Assembly: GCF_900107755.1 (NCBI RefSeq)
Contig: NZ_FNQR01000016.1
Location: 1-64,000 of the forward strand
Source: Thalassobacillus cyri
GTDB lineage: Bacteria; Bacillota; Bacilli; Bacillales; Halobacillaceae
Length of the DNA: 64,000 nt
Direction of reading: 5' to 3'
A program made the position numbers and the translations under genes. The notes beneath the pieces were generated by a model. It was given only the letters and a program-made list of their open reading frames with translations. It did no database searches and was not told the origin of the DNA. This document shows positions 25,509-33,858 of this stretch, in pieces (the first letter of the stretch is position 1; every line of letters begins with the position of its first letter).

Positions 25509-25787
25509 ATGGAAGAAATTAAAATGGACCAATATAACCAGGAAACGAAAAACCGTTTGAAACGTATAGAGGGTCAAATCCGCGGTGTATTAAAGATGAT
25601 GGAAGATGAAAAAGAATGTAAAGACGTCATCACCCAACTGTCTGCCGCCCGTTCTGCGATGGACCGTGCGATTGGATATATCGTTGCTAAAAACCTTGAA
25701 ACCTGTATTCGTACCAGCAACGAAAAAGGCGATTCTGCCGAGCAGCTGATCAACGACGCTGTACAAATGATTGTTAAAAGCCGCTAA
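25509..25787 (+). CDS. CsoR-family repressor, CstR-like persulfide sensor
   Basis: The 92-residue four-helix DUF156 protein carries RLKRIEGQIRGVLKMMEDEK, the family DNA-contact helix. It keeps Cys37 (ECKDV) and Cys66 (LETC), but the position where copper-sensing CsoR has histidine, four residues before the second Cys, is Asn62. That pattern is typical of CstR, which reacts with persulfides or sulfite, and not of copper sensors. No sulfur-transferase or copper-export genes adjoin it, so its regulon lies elsewhere. Confidence 0.85.
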   Translation: MEEIKMDQYNQETKNRLKRIEGQIRGVLKMMEDEKECKDVITQLSAARSAMDRAIGYIVAKNLETCIRTSNEKGDSAEQLINDAVQMIVKSR

Positions 25788-25812
25788 GCACCAATAGAGA
25801 AAAGTCCTTATA

Positions 25813-25849
25813 AAAAAACGTACGTCAGCAATTCTGACGTACGTTTTTT
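25813..25849 (+). terminator. Terminator of the CstR-like gene
   Basis: AAAAAACGTACGTCAG pairs perfectly with CTGACGTACGTTTTTT across a five-base loop. Confidence 0.93.
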
Positions 25850-25959
25850 GTACTTTAAGAAAGTTTAACCTTGTTAAAGGACTAAGGTATAAGAAACACT
25901 TAGGCTGCTTTCGCCATAAGTACTTGGCGATAATCTGAATTTTTCTAATGTGAAAATGG

Positions 25960-26127
25960 TCAGTCATCTTTTTGTTCAGTTAATTCATGGACTTCTCCCA
26001 GCTGCTCTCTGCCATAAACAGATCGTTCCATTCCGCCGGCCATGCCTTCATTAATCATCCGGTCAACATCTAATTCCAATTTTCCCTTGCCTTCTGTGGC
26101 ATGGTGGCGTTCTTTTTTCTCCTTCAT
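25960..26127 (-). CDS. Small charged hypothetical protein
   Basis: The 55-residue product is highly charged (MKEKKERHHATEGKGKLELD at the start, GEVHELTEQKDD at the end) with a central GMAGGMERSVYGRE. GGGAGGTGA stands before the start. It lies downstream of the YheC/D-type gene on the same strand and may share its transcript. Many Bacillaceae encode comparable short charged proteins near sporulation genes, but no family is named here. Confidence 0.6.
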   Translation of the reverse strand: MKEKKERHHATEGKGKLELDVDRMINEGMAGGMERSVYGREQLGEVHELTEQKDD

Positions 26128-26191
26128 TGTTTCACCTCCCGGCAATATACACTTATTTTTTGCCAGCAAGTCTTTTTCATGCGCAAAGAAA

Positions 26192-27502
26192 TTAATCAGT
26201 GTCTCGATCCATCAAGTGTTGCCCGTATCGATAGCTATATGAAAAATAATCGTTCATTTGTTCAGCCAGGGCAGGATGATCGAATAAGAAAAATCCGGGC
26301 TTGGAATTGACTTCGAACAACCACAATCCCTCATCTTTGTCGATGGCGATATCGAGGCCTAATTCACCTAATTGCTCGTCAAAGTGCTGATCGATTTCCT
26401 TGCTGACCGTTAGTGCTGTGTCTGTCAGCCGCTGTTTGATTTGGCGTATACGTACGTGAGAAAAAATCTCTTCTAATATCTTAATAGTGCCTCCATGAAT
26501 ATGGTGGGTGGTAGGCTGGTTTTCATTACCGATCCTGACACCGATCAGTGTGATTTTCCAAGTCCCTTTTTCATCTTTATTACTATGAACACGAAAATCT
26601 ATTGGCTTCCCATCTATTTCAAGGAGATCGATTTTCGGTTGAACTAAATAACCGGAACTGCCTTGCGGAAAATAAGCTTGAAAATAACTATGGATACTCT
26701 GGAAGCGATGAGGATGGCGGGCATCGGATTCGTGAACATCGAGTGAACCATCTTCATTTTGTTTTACTCTCATCAAACCCTCGCCACGGCTTCCGTGGGT
26801 AGGTTTGATATACACGGCATTTTTTTGCAGCATATCCCCGAGCATTTGTTTCGAAGGGTTGAAAATGGTAGGGGGGAGCAAATGATCGGTTTCATTACTT
26901 TCCATTACATATTTCAAAATAGTTGCTTTATTAAAGAATCCAGGATTGAACAAACGAGATTTTTCTTTTAATGTCCGCAGAGCCTGGTGGACTTTCGGGT
27001 GGTTTTCTGTTTTCCGGTTCGTGATACGGTTATAGACAACTTCCGGTAATGGCGATTCTATCTTCCGCCACACTTGCCTGTCGTAGACATAACCACTAAT
27101 ATAGGCCGGGAGTGTGGACAAATGCTGACATCCGAAAAAAACAGCCTGGTATCCGAGTTCCTGTCCTGTGGTACTGAAGCCCTCGAAATATTTTGTCCGC
27201 GGGCCCAGTAATTGGCCTTCTATTTGAAAGCCAGCTGTAAATACGCCGAATGGAACAGTCAAACGTGCTTTATCAGCAGTGATATGGCACATCGCCATAC
27301 GATGATCGGGCAGCTGCAATTTTTCTTTAGCTGCAGAAGAAATTAAAATACAATTATCATTTTCCCGGTGAGTCAAGCATCGGACCGTACAGTATTTCTT
27401 TCCGAATGATAAGGAATCGACAGATTGGAACTCTTTTTCATAGGCTTTTGGAACGATCATTCTGGCGTGTGATCCTGCGTAATAACGTATGGAAAAATAC
27501 AT
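26192..27502 (-). CDS. YheC/YheD-family ATP-grasp protein
   Basis: This 436-residue protein matches the YheC/D family (PF14398), found in spore formers and linked to the endospore coat in B. subtilis. The C-terminal half is ATP-grasp-like: KNAVYIKPTHGSRGEGLMRV is the nucleotide loop, YLVQPKIDLLEIDGKPIDFR a metal/ATP strand, and LGLDIAIDKDEGLWLFEVNS carries the expected catalytic Asp, Glu and Asn. The N-terminal region is a small beta domain. Divergent yheB and the following yheA match the Bacillus order. The ligated substrates are not known. Confidence 0.9.
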   Translation of the reverse strand: MYFSIRYYAGSHARMIVPKAYEKEFQSVDSLSFGKKYCTVRCLTHRENDNCILISSAAKEKLQLPDHRMAMCHITADKARLTVPFGVFTAGFQIEGQLLGPRTKYFEGFSTTGQELGYQAVFFGCQHLSTLPAYISGYVYDRQVWRKIESPLPEVVYNRITNRKTENHPKVHQALRTLKEKSRLFNPGFFNKATILKYVMESNETDHLLPPTIFNPSKQMLGDMLQKNAVYIKPTHGSRGEGLMRVKQNEDGSLDVHESDARHPHRFQSIHSYFQAYFPQGSSGYLVQPKIDLLEIDGKPIDFRVHSNKDEKGTWKITLIGVRIGNENQPTTHHIHGGTIKILEEIFSHVRIRQIKQRLTDTALTVSKEIDQHFDEQLGELGLDIAIDKDEGLWLFEVNSKPGFFLFDHPALAEQMNDYFSYSYRYGQHLMDRDTD

Positions 27503-27619
27503 GGACAGCCCTCCCCGTCTTTCTATTTATATATGCACAAGCAATTCTTAGCATGACCGTTTCTCATTCCGGGAAAATGATATATACTGGTGACGGAGAA
27601 TGGAAATGAGGTTGATGTC

Positions 27620-28756
27620 ATGAACGTAGTCTTATTAATACTGATGATGATGGCGATCGGAGCACTTATTGGCGGTCTCACCAACTCATTAGCGATAAAA
27701 ATGTTATTCCGACCATATGAAGCAAAATTTATAGGTAAATATCGTTTGCCTTTTACACCCGGATTGATACCGAAGCGTCAGCAGGAACTGGCCCGACAGC
27801 TTGGCCGGATGGTTGTCCAGCATCTTTTGACGGCAGAGGGGATCCGCAAAAAACTGGAAGAGAGTGAGTTTCAAAGACAGATGACCCTTTGGGCACAAGA
27901 AGAAGTCAAACAGTTGCTCAAACAGGAAAAAAAGATTACCGAACTGCTGGATTCCTTCGATGTCGAAGCGGACGAGGACAAGCTTCGCAGGAAAGTATCC
28001 TATTGGGTGGAAAATCAATATGAACAGATGATGACCCAATACCGTTCTGTTCCTGTCGAGGAGCTGCTTCCGGAAGATTGGAAAAAGAAAGCGGATAAGG
28101 GAGTAGATAAGCTTGCAGCCAATATCCAGCTTAAGCTAAGCACTTATATTGACAGCCCGGAAGGCAAGCGTAAAATTGCGGAATTGATAGAACATTATTT
28201 AACCGGCCAAGGGTTTCTCGGTAATATGATTTCCTCCTTCATCACACCGCAGGGACTTACAGATAAAGCCCATCCGGCCGTCCTGCAATATGTGAGGGCT
28301 CCCGAAACGAAGGAATGGCTCGTAGAATTGATCGGAAAAGAAAAAGATTATTGGGTCCGTCAACCGGTAGGAACAATTGAAGAAAAAATCGGGAAAAACG
28401 CTATTAAACGAACGTTAGGTACAACCGTAGCCAAAACTTTCCCGCTTAAAAACTGGCTGAATCGCACCGTAGCCGATTGGGTGAAGCCAATTCGCTCTAA
28501 AATCATCCAGGATGCAGTCCCGGTGCTGGTCGCGCAAGCAGGTACCCTGTTGGCGGATCGGATTGAGCCGATGATGAAAAAACTTCACCTGGCGGAAATC
28601 GTCCAGGATCAAGTCGAGGCTTTTTCTGTTGGGAGATTAGAAGCGATGGTTCTGGATATTTCCAGGCGGGAATTGAAAATGATTACCTATCTGGGAGCAT
28701 TACTTGGTGGATTAATCGGAATCTTCCAGGGAGTAATCGTGTTAATTTTAGGATAA
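27620..28756 (+). CDS. yheB: DUF445 family membrane protein YheB
   Basis: This 378-residue protein has one membrane helix at each end: MNVVLLILMMMAIGALIGGL at the N-terminus and YLGALLGGLIGIFQGVIVLI at the C-terminus. A long helical middle carries the DUF445 entry motif NSLAIKMLFRPYEAKFIGK and LPFTPGLIPKRQQELARQLG. ATG 27620 follows GAGGTTG; an in-frame start at 27590 would add ten residues before the membrane helix. It belongs to the conserved yhe neighbourhood. Function uncertain. Confidence 0.92.
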   Translation: MNVVLLILMMMAIGALIGGLTNSLAIKMLFRPYEAKFIGKYRLPFTPGLIPKRQQELARQLGRMVVQHLLTAEGIRKKLEESEFQRQMTLWAQEEVKQLLKQEKKITELLDSFDVEADEDKLRRKVSYWVENQYEQMMTQYRSVPVEELLPEDWKKKADKGVDKLAANIQLKLSTYIDSPEGKRKIAELIEHYLTGQGFLGNMISSFITPQGLTDKAHPAVLQYVRAPETKEWLVELIGKEKDYWVRQPVGTIEEKIGKNAIKRTLGTTVAKTFPLKNWLNRTVADWVKPIRSKIIQDAVPVLVAQAGTLLADRIEPMMKKLHLAEIVQDQVEAFSVGRLEAMVLDISRRELKMITYLGALLGGLIGIFQGVIVLILG

Positions 28757-28845
28757 TAGCTCTATTCCTATACACATCCGTTTACGTTTGTTATAGTGGG
28801 GTAGGAATCAAAGTAAGTGAATTATACAGGAGGTTTTTTAAAACA

Positions 28846-29199
28846 ATGGCAAATATCTATGATAATGCGTATGACTTAGAAAAAGCGATTCGTAATAGCG
28901 ATGAATTCCAAGGATTGAAAGAAGCATACGAAGCAGTAATGGCTGACGAAGCAGCGAAGAAAATGTTCGATAACTTCCGTGAAACACAAATCAACTTGCA
29001 GCAAAAACAAATGCAAGGAGAAGAAATCACAGAAGAAGAAGTGCAGCAGGCACAGCAAGTAGTACAGCTTGTTCAGCAGCATGAAGTGATTTCTAAACTT
29101 ATGGAAAAAGAACAGCAGTTGAACACCGTAATCAACGATGTGAGCCGTATCATCACAAAGCCTCTAGAAGAGCTTTATGGTACACCAGAAGAACAGTAA
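28846..29199 (+). CDS. yheA: YlbF/YmcA-family protein YheA
   Basis: This 117-residue all-helical protein starts MANIYDNAYDLEKAIRNSDE and contains the AKKMFDNFRETQINLQQKQ stretch of the YlbF/YheA family (PF06133). Relatives YlbF and YmcA join YaaT in the RNase Y specificity complex that affects mRNA processing, biofilm, competence and sporulation. Whether YheA shares this role is unclear. CAGGAGG precedes the start and a strong terminator follows. Confidence 0.94.
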   Translation: MANIYDNAYDLEKAIRNSDEFQGLKEAYEAVMADEAAKKMFDNFRETQINLQQKQMQGEEITEEEVQQAQQVVQLVQQHEVISKLMEKEQQLNTVINDVSRIITKPLEELYGTPEEQ

Positions 29200-29222
29200 T
29201 ACAAAGGGACCAAACCCTAGTG

Positions 29223-29282
29223 AAGTAGTTCAGTTTCGGAGTGCAAAAACAATTTGTACTCCCTGATTGAACTACTTTTTTT
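29223..29282 (+). terminator. Terminator of yheBA
   Basis: AAGTAGTTCAG pairs with TTGAACTACTT around an inner GGAGT/ACTCC helix; seven T residues follow. Confidence 0.88.
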
Positions 29283-29400
29283 GGTTCAGGAAAACAGGCC
29301 TTATCCTGTCCCAGAATTTCATTATACGGTAATCGGTTCGATAAGCTGCATGAGCTTTTTATATAGGTTCTATTAAGTGGTTGTTGATTTTTCATCAGAG

Positions 29401-29852
29401 TCCTATTCAACAATAGGGCCGAAAAGTCGAAGACTTGATTTCGAGATGTTTGTCTGAATAAGGGTCCGGTGGGGAACGACTCCCTTTCCGCGGGCATGCG
29501 CTGAGCCTCCTCAGACTTCGTCTTCCGGGGTCTCACCTGTCATTTTCATCCCGCAGGGTTTTTAGCCCGATGAGGCTTGCCAGTTCCCCCACAGGAAAGA
29601 AATGAATGCGTAATCGCCTTGGGAGACACGACACGCATAAGCAGAACAGCAAAAGGGAAGGGCTCTTTCTTCCCGTTGATGGACTGCTTATGTCCCGAGT
29701 GTCTAGGCGATGAAGCTGGAAAGCGAGTCGTTTCCCGGACCATCCTATTCCTCTCATGGTAACGGACCCAACTATCTCGAAACTGAGTCTTCAATTAAAG
29801 GGAGCTTATCTGTAAAATCAACACGGAGATTTAACAAATCCTTTATATAAAG
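29401..29852. repeat. Dispersed mosaic repeat, copy 2 (most complete)
   Basis: The left end (29424-29450, GAAGACT-N3-TTTCGAGAT) is an inverted copy of the right end (29770-29796, ATCTCGAAACTGAGTCTTC), making imperfect terminal inverted repeats of about 25 bases. Inside are a piece of the GC-rich module shared with 48.36 kb and 53.2 kb (29480-29540) and the 99-base hairpin at 29613-29711, almost identical to 202-300 and 48,728-48,826. It fills the gap between yheA and yhaR. No transposase frame is present. The rest of 29,283-29,400 shows nothing recognisable. Confidence 0.78.
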
Positions 29853-29951
29853 AGAAGAAGATCATGTAATTATGTCGAAACTGGCAGGATTTTGTAAATG
29901 GGATAGCGAAAAAGACATGGAAGAGCTTTTTATTATGAAGGGGAGATCGTT

Positions 29952-30722
29952 ATGAACTATTTTGAATTAGAGAATAAAGATAATATCATCGAGCTGAAGC
30001 TTGCTCGTGGAGAACGTTATAATGCACTGCATGTAGAAATGCTCGAGGAATTCGTAACAGCGCTGGAGGAGGTAGAGGCATCCAATGCACAGATCGTCGT
30101 ACTTTCTGGAAAAGGAGATGGTTTCTGTGCCGGAGGCGATGTCTCGATGATGACGGAAGTAAGTGATGAGGCCAAGTTCCATGAAGTGATGGGGAATATC
30201 GAAACTATCGTTACTAAACTATACACGATGCCAAAGGTAGTGATTTCTTCCGTTCACGGTCCAGCTGTGGGCTTAGGGTTGAGCATTGCTCTTGCGGCTG
30301 ATTACATCATCGCCGATCCAGAGGCACGATTCTCCATGAATTTCATCGGTATCGGACTTTTTCCGGATGGCGGTGGACACTTCTGGCTTCAGGAACGCCT
30401 TGGCACGCATCGTGCGAAGCAATTTGCATGGAACGGGGAAGAGCTATACGCTAAAAAAGCTTATGACTACCATCTTGTCGACCAGGTAGCAGATGAAAAC
30501 GTGCAAGCAGAAACAATAGCGCTTGTAGAAAGGTGGAGCCACAGGCCGCTTCAGTCGATGATTGCGACGAAACAGCTGTACCATCAATATGGCCTGGAAA
30601 AGTTGAAGAAATATCTTGAAGAAGAAAGAAAAGCCCAGTGGAAACTGCGGCAGACGAGTGACCACCAGGAAGGTGTCAAAGCATTTATGGAAAAAAGGAA
30701 ACCTGAGTTTACCGGAAAATAA
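29952..30722 (+). CDS. yhaR: Enoyl-CoA hydratase/isomerase family protein
   Basis: This 256-residue crotonase-fold enzyme probably hydrates or isomerises an enoyl-CoA. The oxyanion-hole and CoA segments are GKGDGFCAGGDVSMM and SVHGPAVGLGLSIALAADYI, followed by GIGLFPDGGGHFWLQERLG. Position 111-112 reads F-P, while the catalytic Glu pair of classical crotonases is incomplete, so isomerase or another crotonase chemistry is possible. The location beside yhzD and yhaQ matches B. subtilis yhaR. Ribosome site AAGGGGAG. Confidence 0.88.
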   Translation: MNYFELENKDNIIELKLARGERYNALHVEMLEEFVTALEEVEASNAQIVVLSGKGDGFCAGGDVSMMTEVSDEAKFHEVMGNIETIVTKLYTMPKVVISSVHGPAVGLGLSIALAADYIIADPEARFSMNFIGIGLFPDGGGHFWLQERLGTHRAKQFAWNGEELYAKKAYDYHLVDQVADENVQAETIALVERWSHRPLQSMIATKQLYHQYGLEKLKKYLEEERKAQWKLRQTSDHQEGVKAFMEKRKPEFTGK

Positions 30723-30743
30723 TATGAAAAGCATAAGCCATTA

Positions 30744-30792
30744 AAAAGCAGGCTCGATCACGGGAAACCGGATTGAGCCTGCTTTTGTTTTT
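30744..30792 (+). terminator. Terminator of yhaR
   Basis: AAAAGCAGGCTC and GAGCCTGCTTTT close a hairpin followed by GTTTTTG. Confidence 0.88.
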
Positions 30793-30796
30793 GTCT

Positions 30797-31015
30797 AGGA
30801 AATTTAAAATTTTCTAGGCTTGTCTTAAGCTTGTCGGAGGCCTGCAGGACAAGGAATACATCTTTATTTTCTTTTTCAAGGATGCAGGTCAGTTCGACGT
30901 TGGCACACTAGAACTACTTCTTTGGATGTACTTCGCAGAAAAAGACAGAGTCTTTTTTGAGGACGTGCCGTTTTTAGTCGAACGTCCTTACTAGCAAGGC
31001 GCTTGCGCCTTTGTT
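30797..31015. repeat. Palindrome-rich intergenic sequence, likely dispersed repeat
   Basis: This gene-free stretch between yhaR and yhzD contains CTAGGAAATTT mirrored by AAATTTTCTAG, the block CTTGTCTTAAGCTTGTCGG, GGACGT mirrored by ACGTCC, and the perfect palindrome AAGGCGCTTGCGCCTT at its right end. Combinations of a GGCGCAAGCGCC hairpin with CGACAAGC-type blocks recur in Bacillus intergenic DNA from general recollection, but no second copy is seen in this window. The right-hand palindrome may also end the yhzD transcript. Confidence 0.45.
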
Positions 31016-31201
31016 CTACCTATGGAATAAAACCAGGTGGCCTTCTGGTGCGACACAGCGATGGGTATGTTCTTCGTAGCCATGTTCTTGTAATTTATTC
31101 TGGCCGATTTGTTTCGCATCGTTGTCATCGGCAGCTTCAAAGTTTTCATCCAATAATTTCTCGCCATCTTTGGCAAAGACAGTCAGTGCGTAGGCTTTCA
31201 T
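31016..31201 (-). CDS. yhzD: YhzD-like small protein
   Basis: This 61-residue protein (MKAYALTVFAKDGEKLLDEN at the start, then FEAADDNDAKQIGQNKL) matches the YhzD family (PF14120) of Bacillaceae; function unknown. The beta-strand/helix pattern suggests a small soluble fold. AGGAGGGG precedes its start. It occupies the same place, between yhaR and yhaQ, as in B. subtilis. Confidence 0.85.
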   Translation of the reverse strand: MKAYALTVFAKDGEKLLDENFEAADDNDAKQIGQNKLQEHGYEEHTHRCVAPEGHLVLFHR

Positions 31202-31328
31202 AGTTTAACCCCTCCTAAAATTTTCCCACTTTCTACAATTAAATACATATAGCAGAAAATCCTGCTTACTGGTGATTTATTTTTTTTATTTCCCTGAAAA
31301 GTGTATTTTTAAAATTAATAGAAATAAA

Positions 31329-31357
31329 TGAAACTATTTGCCTAATAACAGCGTATA
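31329..31357 (+). promoter_or_regulatory. ECF-sigma (SigW-like) promoter of yhaQP
   Basis: TGAAAC at 31329-31334, a 17-base spacer and CGTATA at 31352-31357 match the extracytoplasmic-function pattern (TGAAAC, 16-17, CGTA) and end 30 bases before yhaQ. This predicts induction by envelope stress. Confidence 0.65.
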
Positions 31358-31386
31358 AAAGAAGGATAAAAAAAGGGGGAGCAGTT

Positions 31387-32286
31387 ATGACACTACAATT
31401 GCATCAAGTGACTAAACGGTTTGGCCATGCTGTGGCAGTCGATCATTTATCACTTACCATACCAGAGAAAGAGATGTTCGGATTTTTGGGAGGGAATGGT
31501 GCTGGCAAGACGACGACCTTTCGGATGATTCTTGGACTCCTTGATCCATCAGGCGGATCTATTTCCTGGAATAATGAGACGATCAGCTACGAGAAAAGCC
31601 ATCTGATCGGATATCTGCCGGAAGAGCGTGGGCTGTACCCGAAACTGAAAGTGAAAGACCAGCTTGTCTACTTAGCCAGATTAAGAGGGATGGAGAAAAA
31701 ATCGGCACTCAGGCAGCTGGACAGCTGGCTTGACCGTTTCCACATACCGGAATATAAAGAGAAAAAAGTCGAGGAATTGTCCAAAGGAAACCAGCAGAAG
31801 ATCCAGTTCATTTCCGCTGTCATACATAAACCGGAACTGTTGATATTAGATGAACCGTTTTCTGGGTTAGACCCGGTCAATGTCGAGCAATTGAAAAAGG
31901 CGGTCATCGATTTGAAAGAGCAGGGCACCACCATCGTCTTTTCCTCCCACCGGATGGAGCATGTCGAGGAATTGTGCGAGCACTTGTGCATTTTACAAAG
32001 AGGGCGTCCAGTAGTCCAAGGCAAACTGAAAGAAATCAAACGATCGTTCGGCAAGAAGAACCTTCGCATCCACGCAGATTTCGATGTTGAACACGTGAAA
32101 GAAGTACCGGGAGTTGTAAAATACAAGCAGACTGGAGAAGGCTGTGAGCTGCAAATTGAAAATGAATCCGTAGCCCAGCTTGTATTCGATACCCTCCATG
32201 GAAAAGGTTTTGTACGTCTATTTGAGTTAGAAGAGCCGTCTTTGAACGACATTTTCATCGAAAAAGTAGGTGCTTCTTATGAATAA
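31387..32286 (+). CDS. yhaQ: ABC exporter ATPase YhaQ (NatA-like)
   Basis: This 299-residue ATPase is the nucleotide-binding half of a NatAB-type exporter. Walker A is GGNGAGKTTTFRMILGLLD, the signature LSKGNQQKIQFI, Walker B LLILDEPFSGLDPVNVEQLK, and the H-loop SSHRMEHVEEL. The DrrA/NatA-like C-terminal extension (about residues 215-299) is present. AGGGGGAG is the ribosome site. Its end overlaps yhaP by eight bases. NatAB exports sodium in B. subtilis; here sodium, peptide or drug export cannot be told apart. Confidence 0.93.
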   Translation: MTLQLHQVTKRFGHAVAVDHLSLTIPEKEMFGFLGGNGAGKTTTFRMILGLLDPSGGSISWNNETISYEKSHLIGYLPEERGLYPKLKVKDQLVYLARLRGMEKKSALRQLDSWLDRFHIPEYKEKKVEELSKGNQQKIQFISAVIHKPELLILDEPFSGLDPVNVEQLKKAVIDLKEQGTTIVFSSHRMEHVEELCEHLCILQRGRPVVQGKLKEIKRSFGKKNLRIHADFDVEHVKEVPGVVKYKQTGEGCELQIENESVAQLVFDTLHGKGFVRLFELEEPSLNDIFIEKVGASYE

Positions 32287-33535
32287 ATTTTGGATTATGT
32301 TAACCCATACGTATATGAACCGGTTGAAATCAAAGTCGTTTCTGATCACTACCGGTGTGACGCTGTTATTGGTTATTGGTCTGGCAAACTTCCAAACAAT
32401 CGCTGAGAAGTTCACTGGTAGTGAAGGAGGCGATAGTCAGGAAGTTGCGGTCATTGGTGATAAGCATAGCTTGATCGAGCCGCTGCAGAATCAACTGGAT
32501 ATGCAGAAGGCTTCCGTTGATTTAGCAGCATTTGATGGCTCAAAACAAGAAGCAGAGCAGGCTGTCCAGGATGGGGAGTATCAGGCGTTTGTGGAACTGA
32601 CGGCAGAAAATGAAATACCGTCTGCAACCTTTTATGCCAATCAGATTGCCAATACGACACTAAGCAATAAAATCCGGGATGCCTTGCAGCAGTTGAAAGT
32701 AATGATAGCGGCAGATCAAGCTGATATCGACCCGGCTGTTTTTCAGCAGATTTCCTCCCCGGTCCATTTCGATACGATTGCTTTAGAGGAAAATGCCAAG
32801 ACAGAGGAAGAGTTGAGCGAAGCACGCGGACTTGTCTATGTCATGCTATTTGTCATGTACTTTGCTGTGCTCATGTATGGAAACATGATTGCCATGGAAG
32901 TAGCCACGGAAAAGTCGAGCAGGGTCATGGAAATATTGATTTCAAGTGCCTCACCAGTTGCTCAAATGTTCGCTAAAATCATCGGAGTCGCACTACTTGG
33001 GTTGACGCAGCTTACGTTATTCATGGTGGTCGGCTTTCAGGCGGTAAAAATGAATCAGGATGTGATGACTGGAGGGATTTTTGAATACTTCGGGCTGGAC
33101 GATTTGAAGGTAAGTTTATTTATTTATCTGATCGTATTTTTCATTCTTGGCTATCTATTATATGCAACGCTTGCAGCCATGCTTGGTTCATTGGTCAGCC
33201 GGCTTGAAGATGCACAGCAGTTAATTGCACCGATGACATTGGTGATTGTGGCGGCTTTCATGATTGCCATGTTCGGCCTTAACGCTCCGGATTCCGGGTT
33301 TGTAACGGTAACCTCTTTTATCCCATTCTTTACACCGATGCTGATGTTCTTACGGGTTGGGATGCTGGACCTTCCTTTTTGGGAAGTCGGCTTATCCATC
33401 GGTATTTTGATTTTAACCATACTAATAATGGCGATTATCGGGGCGCGCATTTACAGTGGCGGTGTCCTGATGTATGGAAAATCATCGTCACTCAAAGATA
33501 TCAAAGCAGCCATACAGCTATCAAAAAAAGAATAA
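32279..33535 (+). CDS. yhaP: ABC-2 type exporter permease YhaP (NatB-like)
   Basis: The 418-residue permease has the NatB plan: one N-terminal helix (FLITTGVTLLLVIGLANF), an extracellular domain of about 140 residues, then five to six helices starting GLVYVMLFVMYFAVLMYGNM. The motif VATEKSSRVMEILISSASPV is the ABC-2 coupling segment. ATG 32279 lies inside the last codons of yhaQ, implying coupled translation and assembly. Confidence 0.92.
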   Translation: MNKFWIMLTHTYMNRLKSKSFLITTGVTLLLVIGLANFQTIAEKFTGSEGGDSQEVAVIGDKHSLIEPLQNQLDMQKASVDLAAFDGSKQEAEQAVQDGEYQAFVELTAENEIPSATFYANQIANTTLSNKIRDALQQLKVMIAADQADIDPAVFQQISSPVHFDTIALEENAKTEEELSEARGLVYVMLFVMYFAVLMYGNMIAMEVATEKSSRVMEILISSASPVAQMFAKIIGVALLGLTQLTLFMVVGFQAVKMNQDVMTGGIFEYFGLDDLKVSLFIYLIVFFILGYLLYATLAAMLGSLVSRLEDAQQLIAPMTLVIVAAFMIAMFGLNAPDSGFVTVTSFIPFFTPMLMFLRVGMLDLPFWEVGLSIGILILTILIMAIIGARIYSGGVLMYGKSSSLKDIKAAIQLSKKE

Positions 33536-33545
33536 AATACAACAC

Positions 33546-33586
33546 AACCGCAAGCATGGAGTCTCCGTTGCTTGCGGTTATTTATA
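33546..33586. terminator. Terminator between yhaP and the minus-strand small gene
   Basis: AACCGCAAGC pairs with GCTTGCGGTT, followed by ATTTATATT on plus and GTGTTGTATTTT on minus. It suits both converging genes. Confidence 0.7.
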
Positions 33587-33587
33587 T

Positions 33588-33740
33588 TCATTCTCCCATG
33601 TTCTTTTTGCCGTATTGCATATTCGTCGTCTGGTGTTCCGGCTCGTCCACGAATGGGTCGACAGGACCCTGGTTTTTCTTTCCTTTGACGCTGGCCGCGC
33701 TTTTCGCTCGTTCCGATGGATCTTTCTTTTGTTTTGGCAT
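33588..33740 (-). CDS. Small basic protein, possibly spore-associated
   Basis: This 50-residue protein reads MPKQKKDPSERAKSAASVKG and then KKNQGPVDPFVDEPEHQTTN, ending MQYGKKNMGE. It has an excellent ribosome site (TAAGGAGGTG) and a terminator at its end. It is Lys-rich, hydrophilic and probably disordered, like several minor small acid-soluble spore proteins of Bacillaceae, but it does not match one I can name. It lies between yhaP and yhaO on the opposite strand. Confidence 0.65.
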   Translation of the reverse strand: MPKQKKDPSERAKSAASVKGKKNQGPVDPFVDEPEHQTTNMQYGKKNMGE

Positions 33741-33858
33741 TGTCCAGGCACCTCCTTAGACTTAGCATTTCCCATCTTTCAGAAAAATTGCTATCGAACG
33801 TGCATTCGTTTTTTGGCTTTGCTACAATGAAAGGAAATAAGGAGAAAGGGACGAGCGT

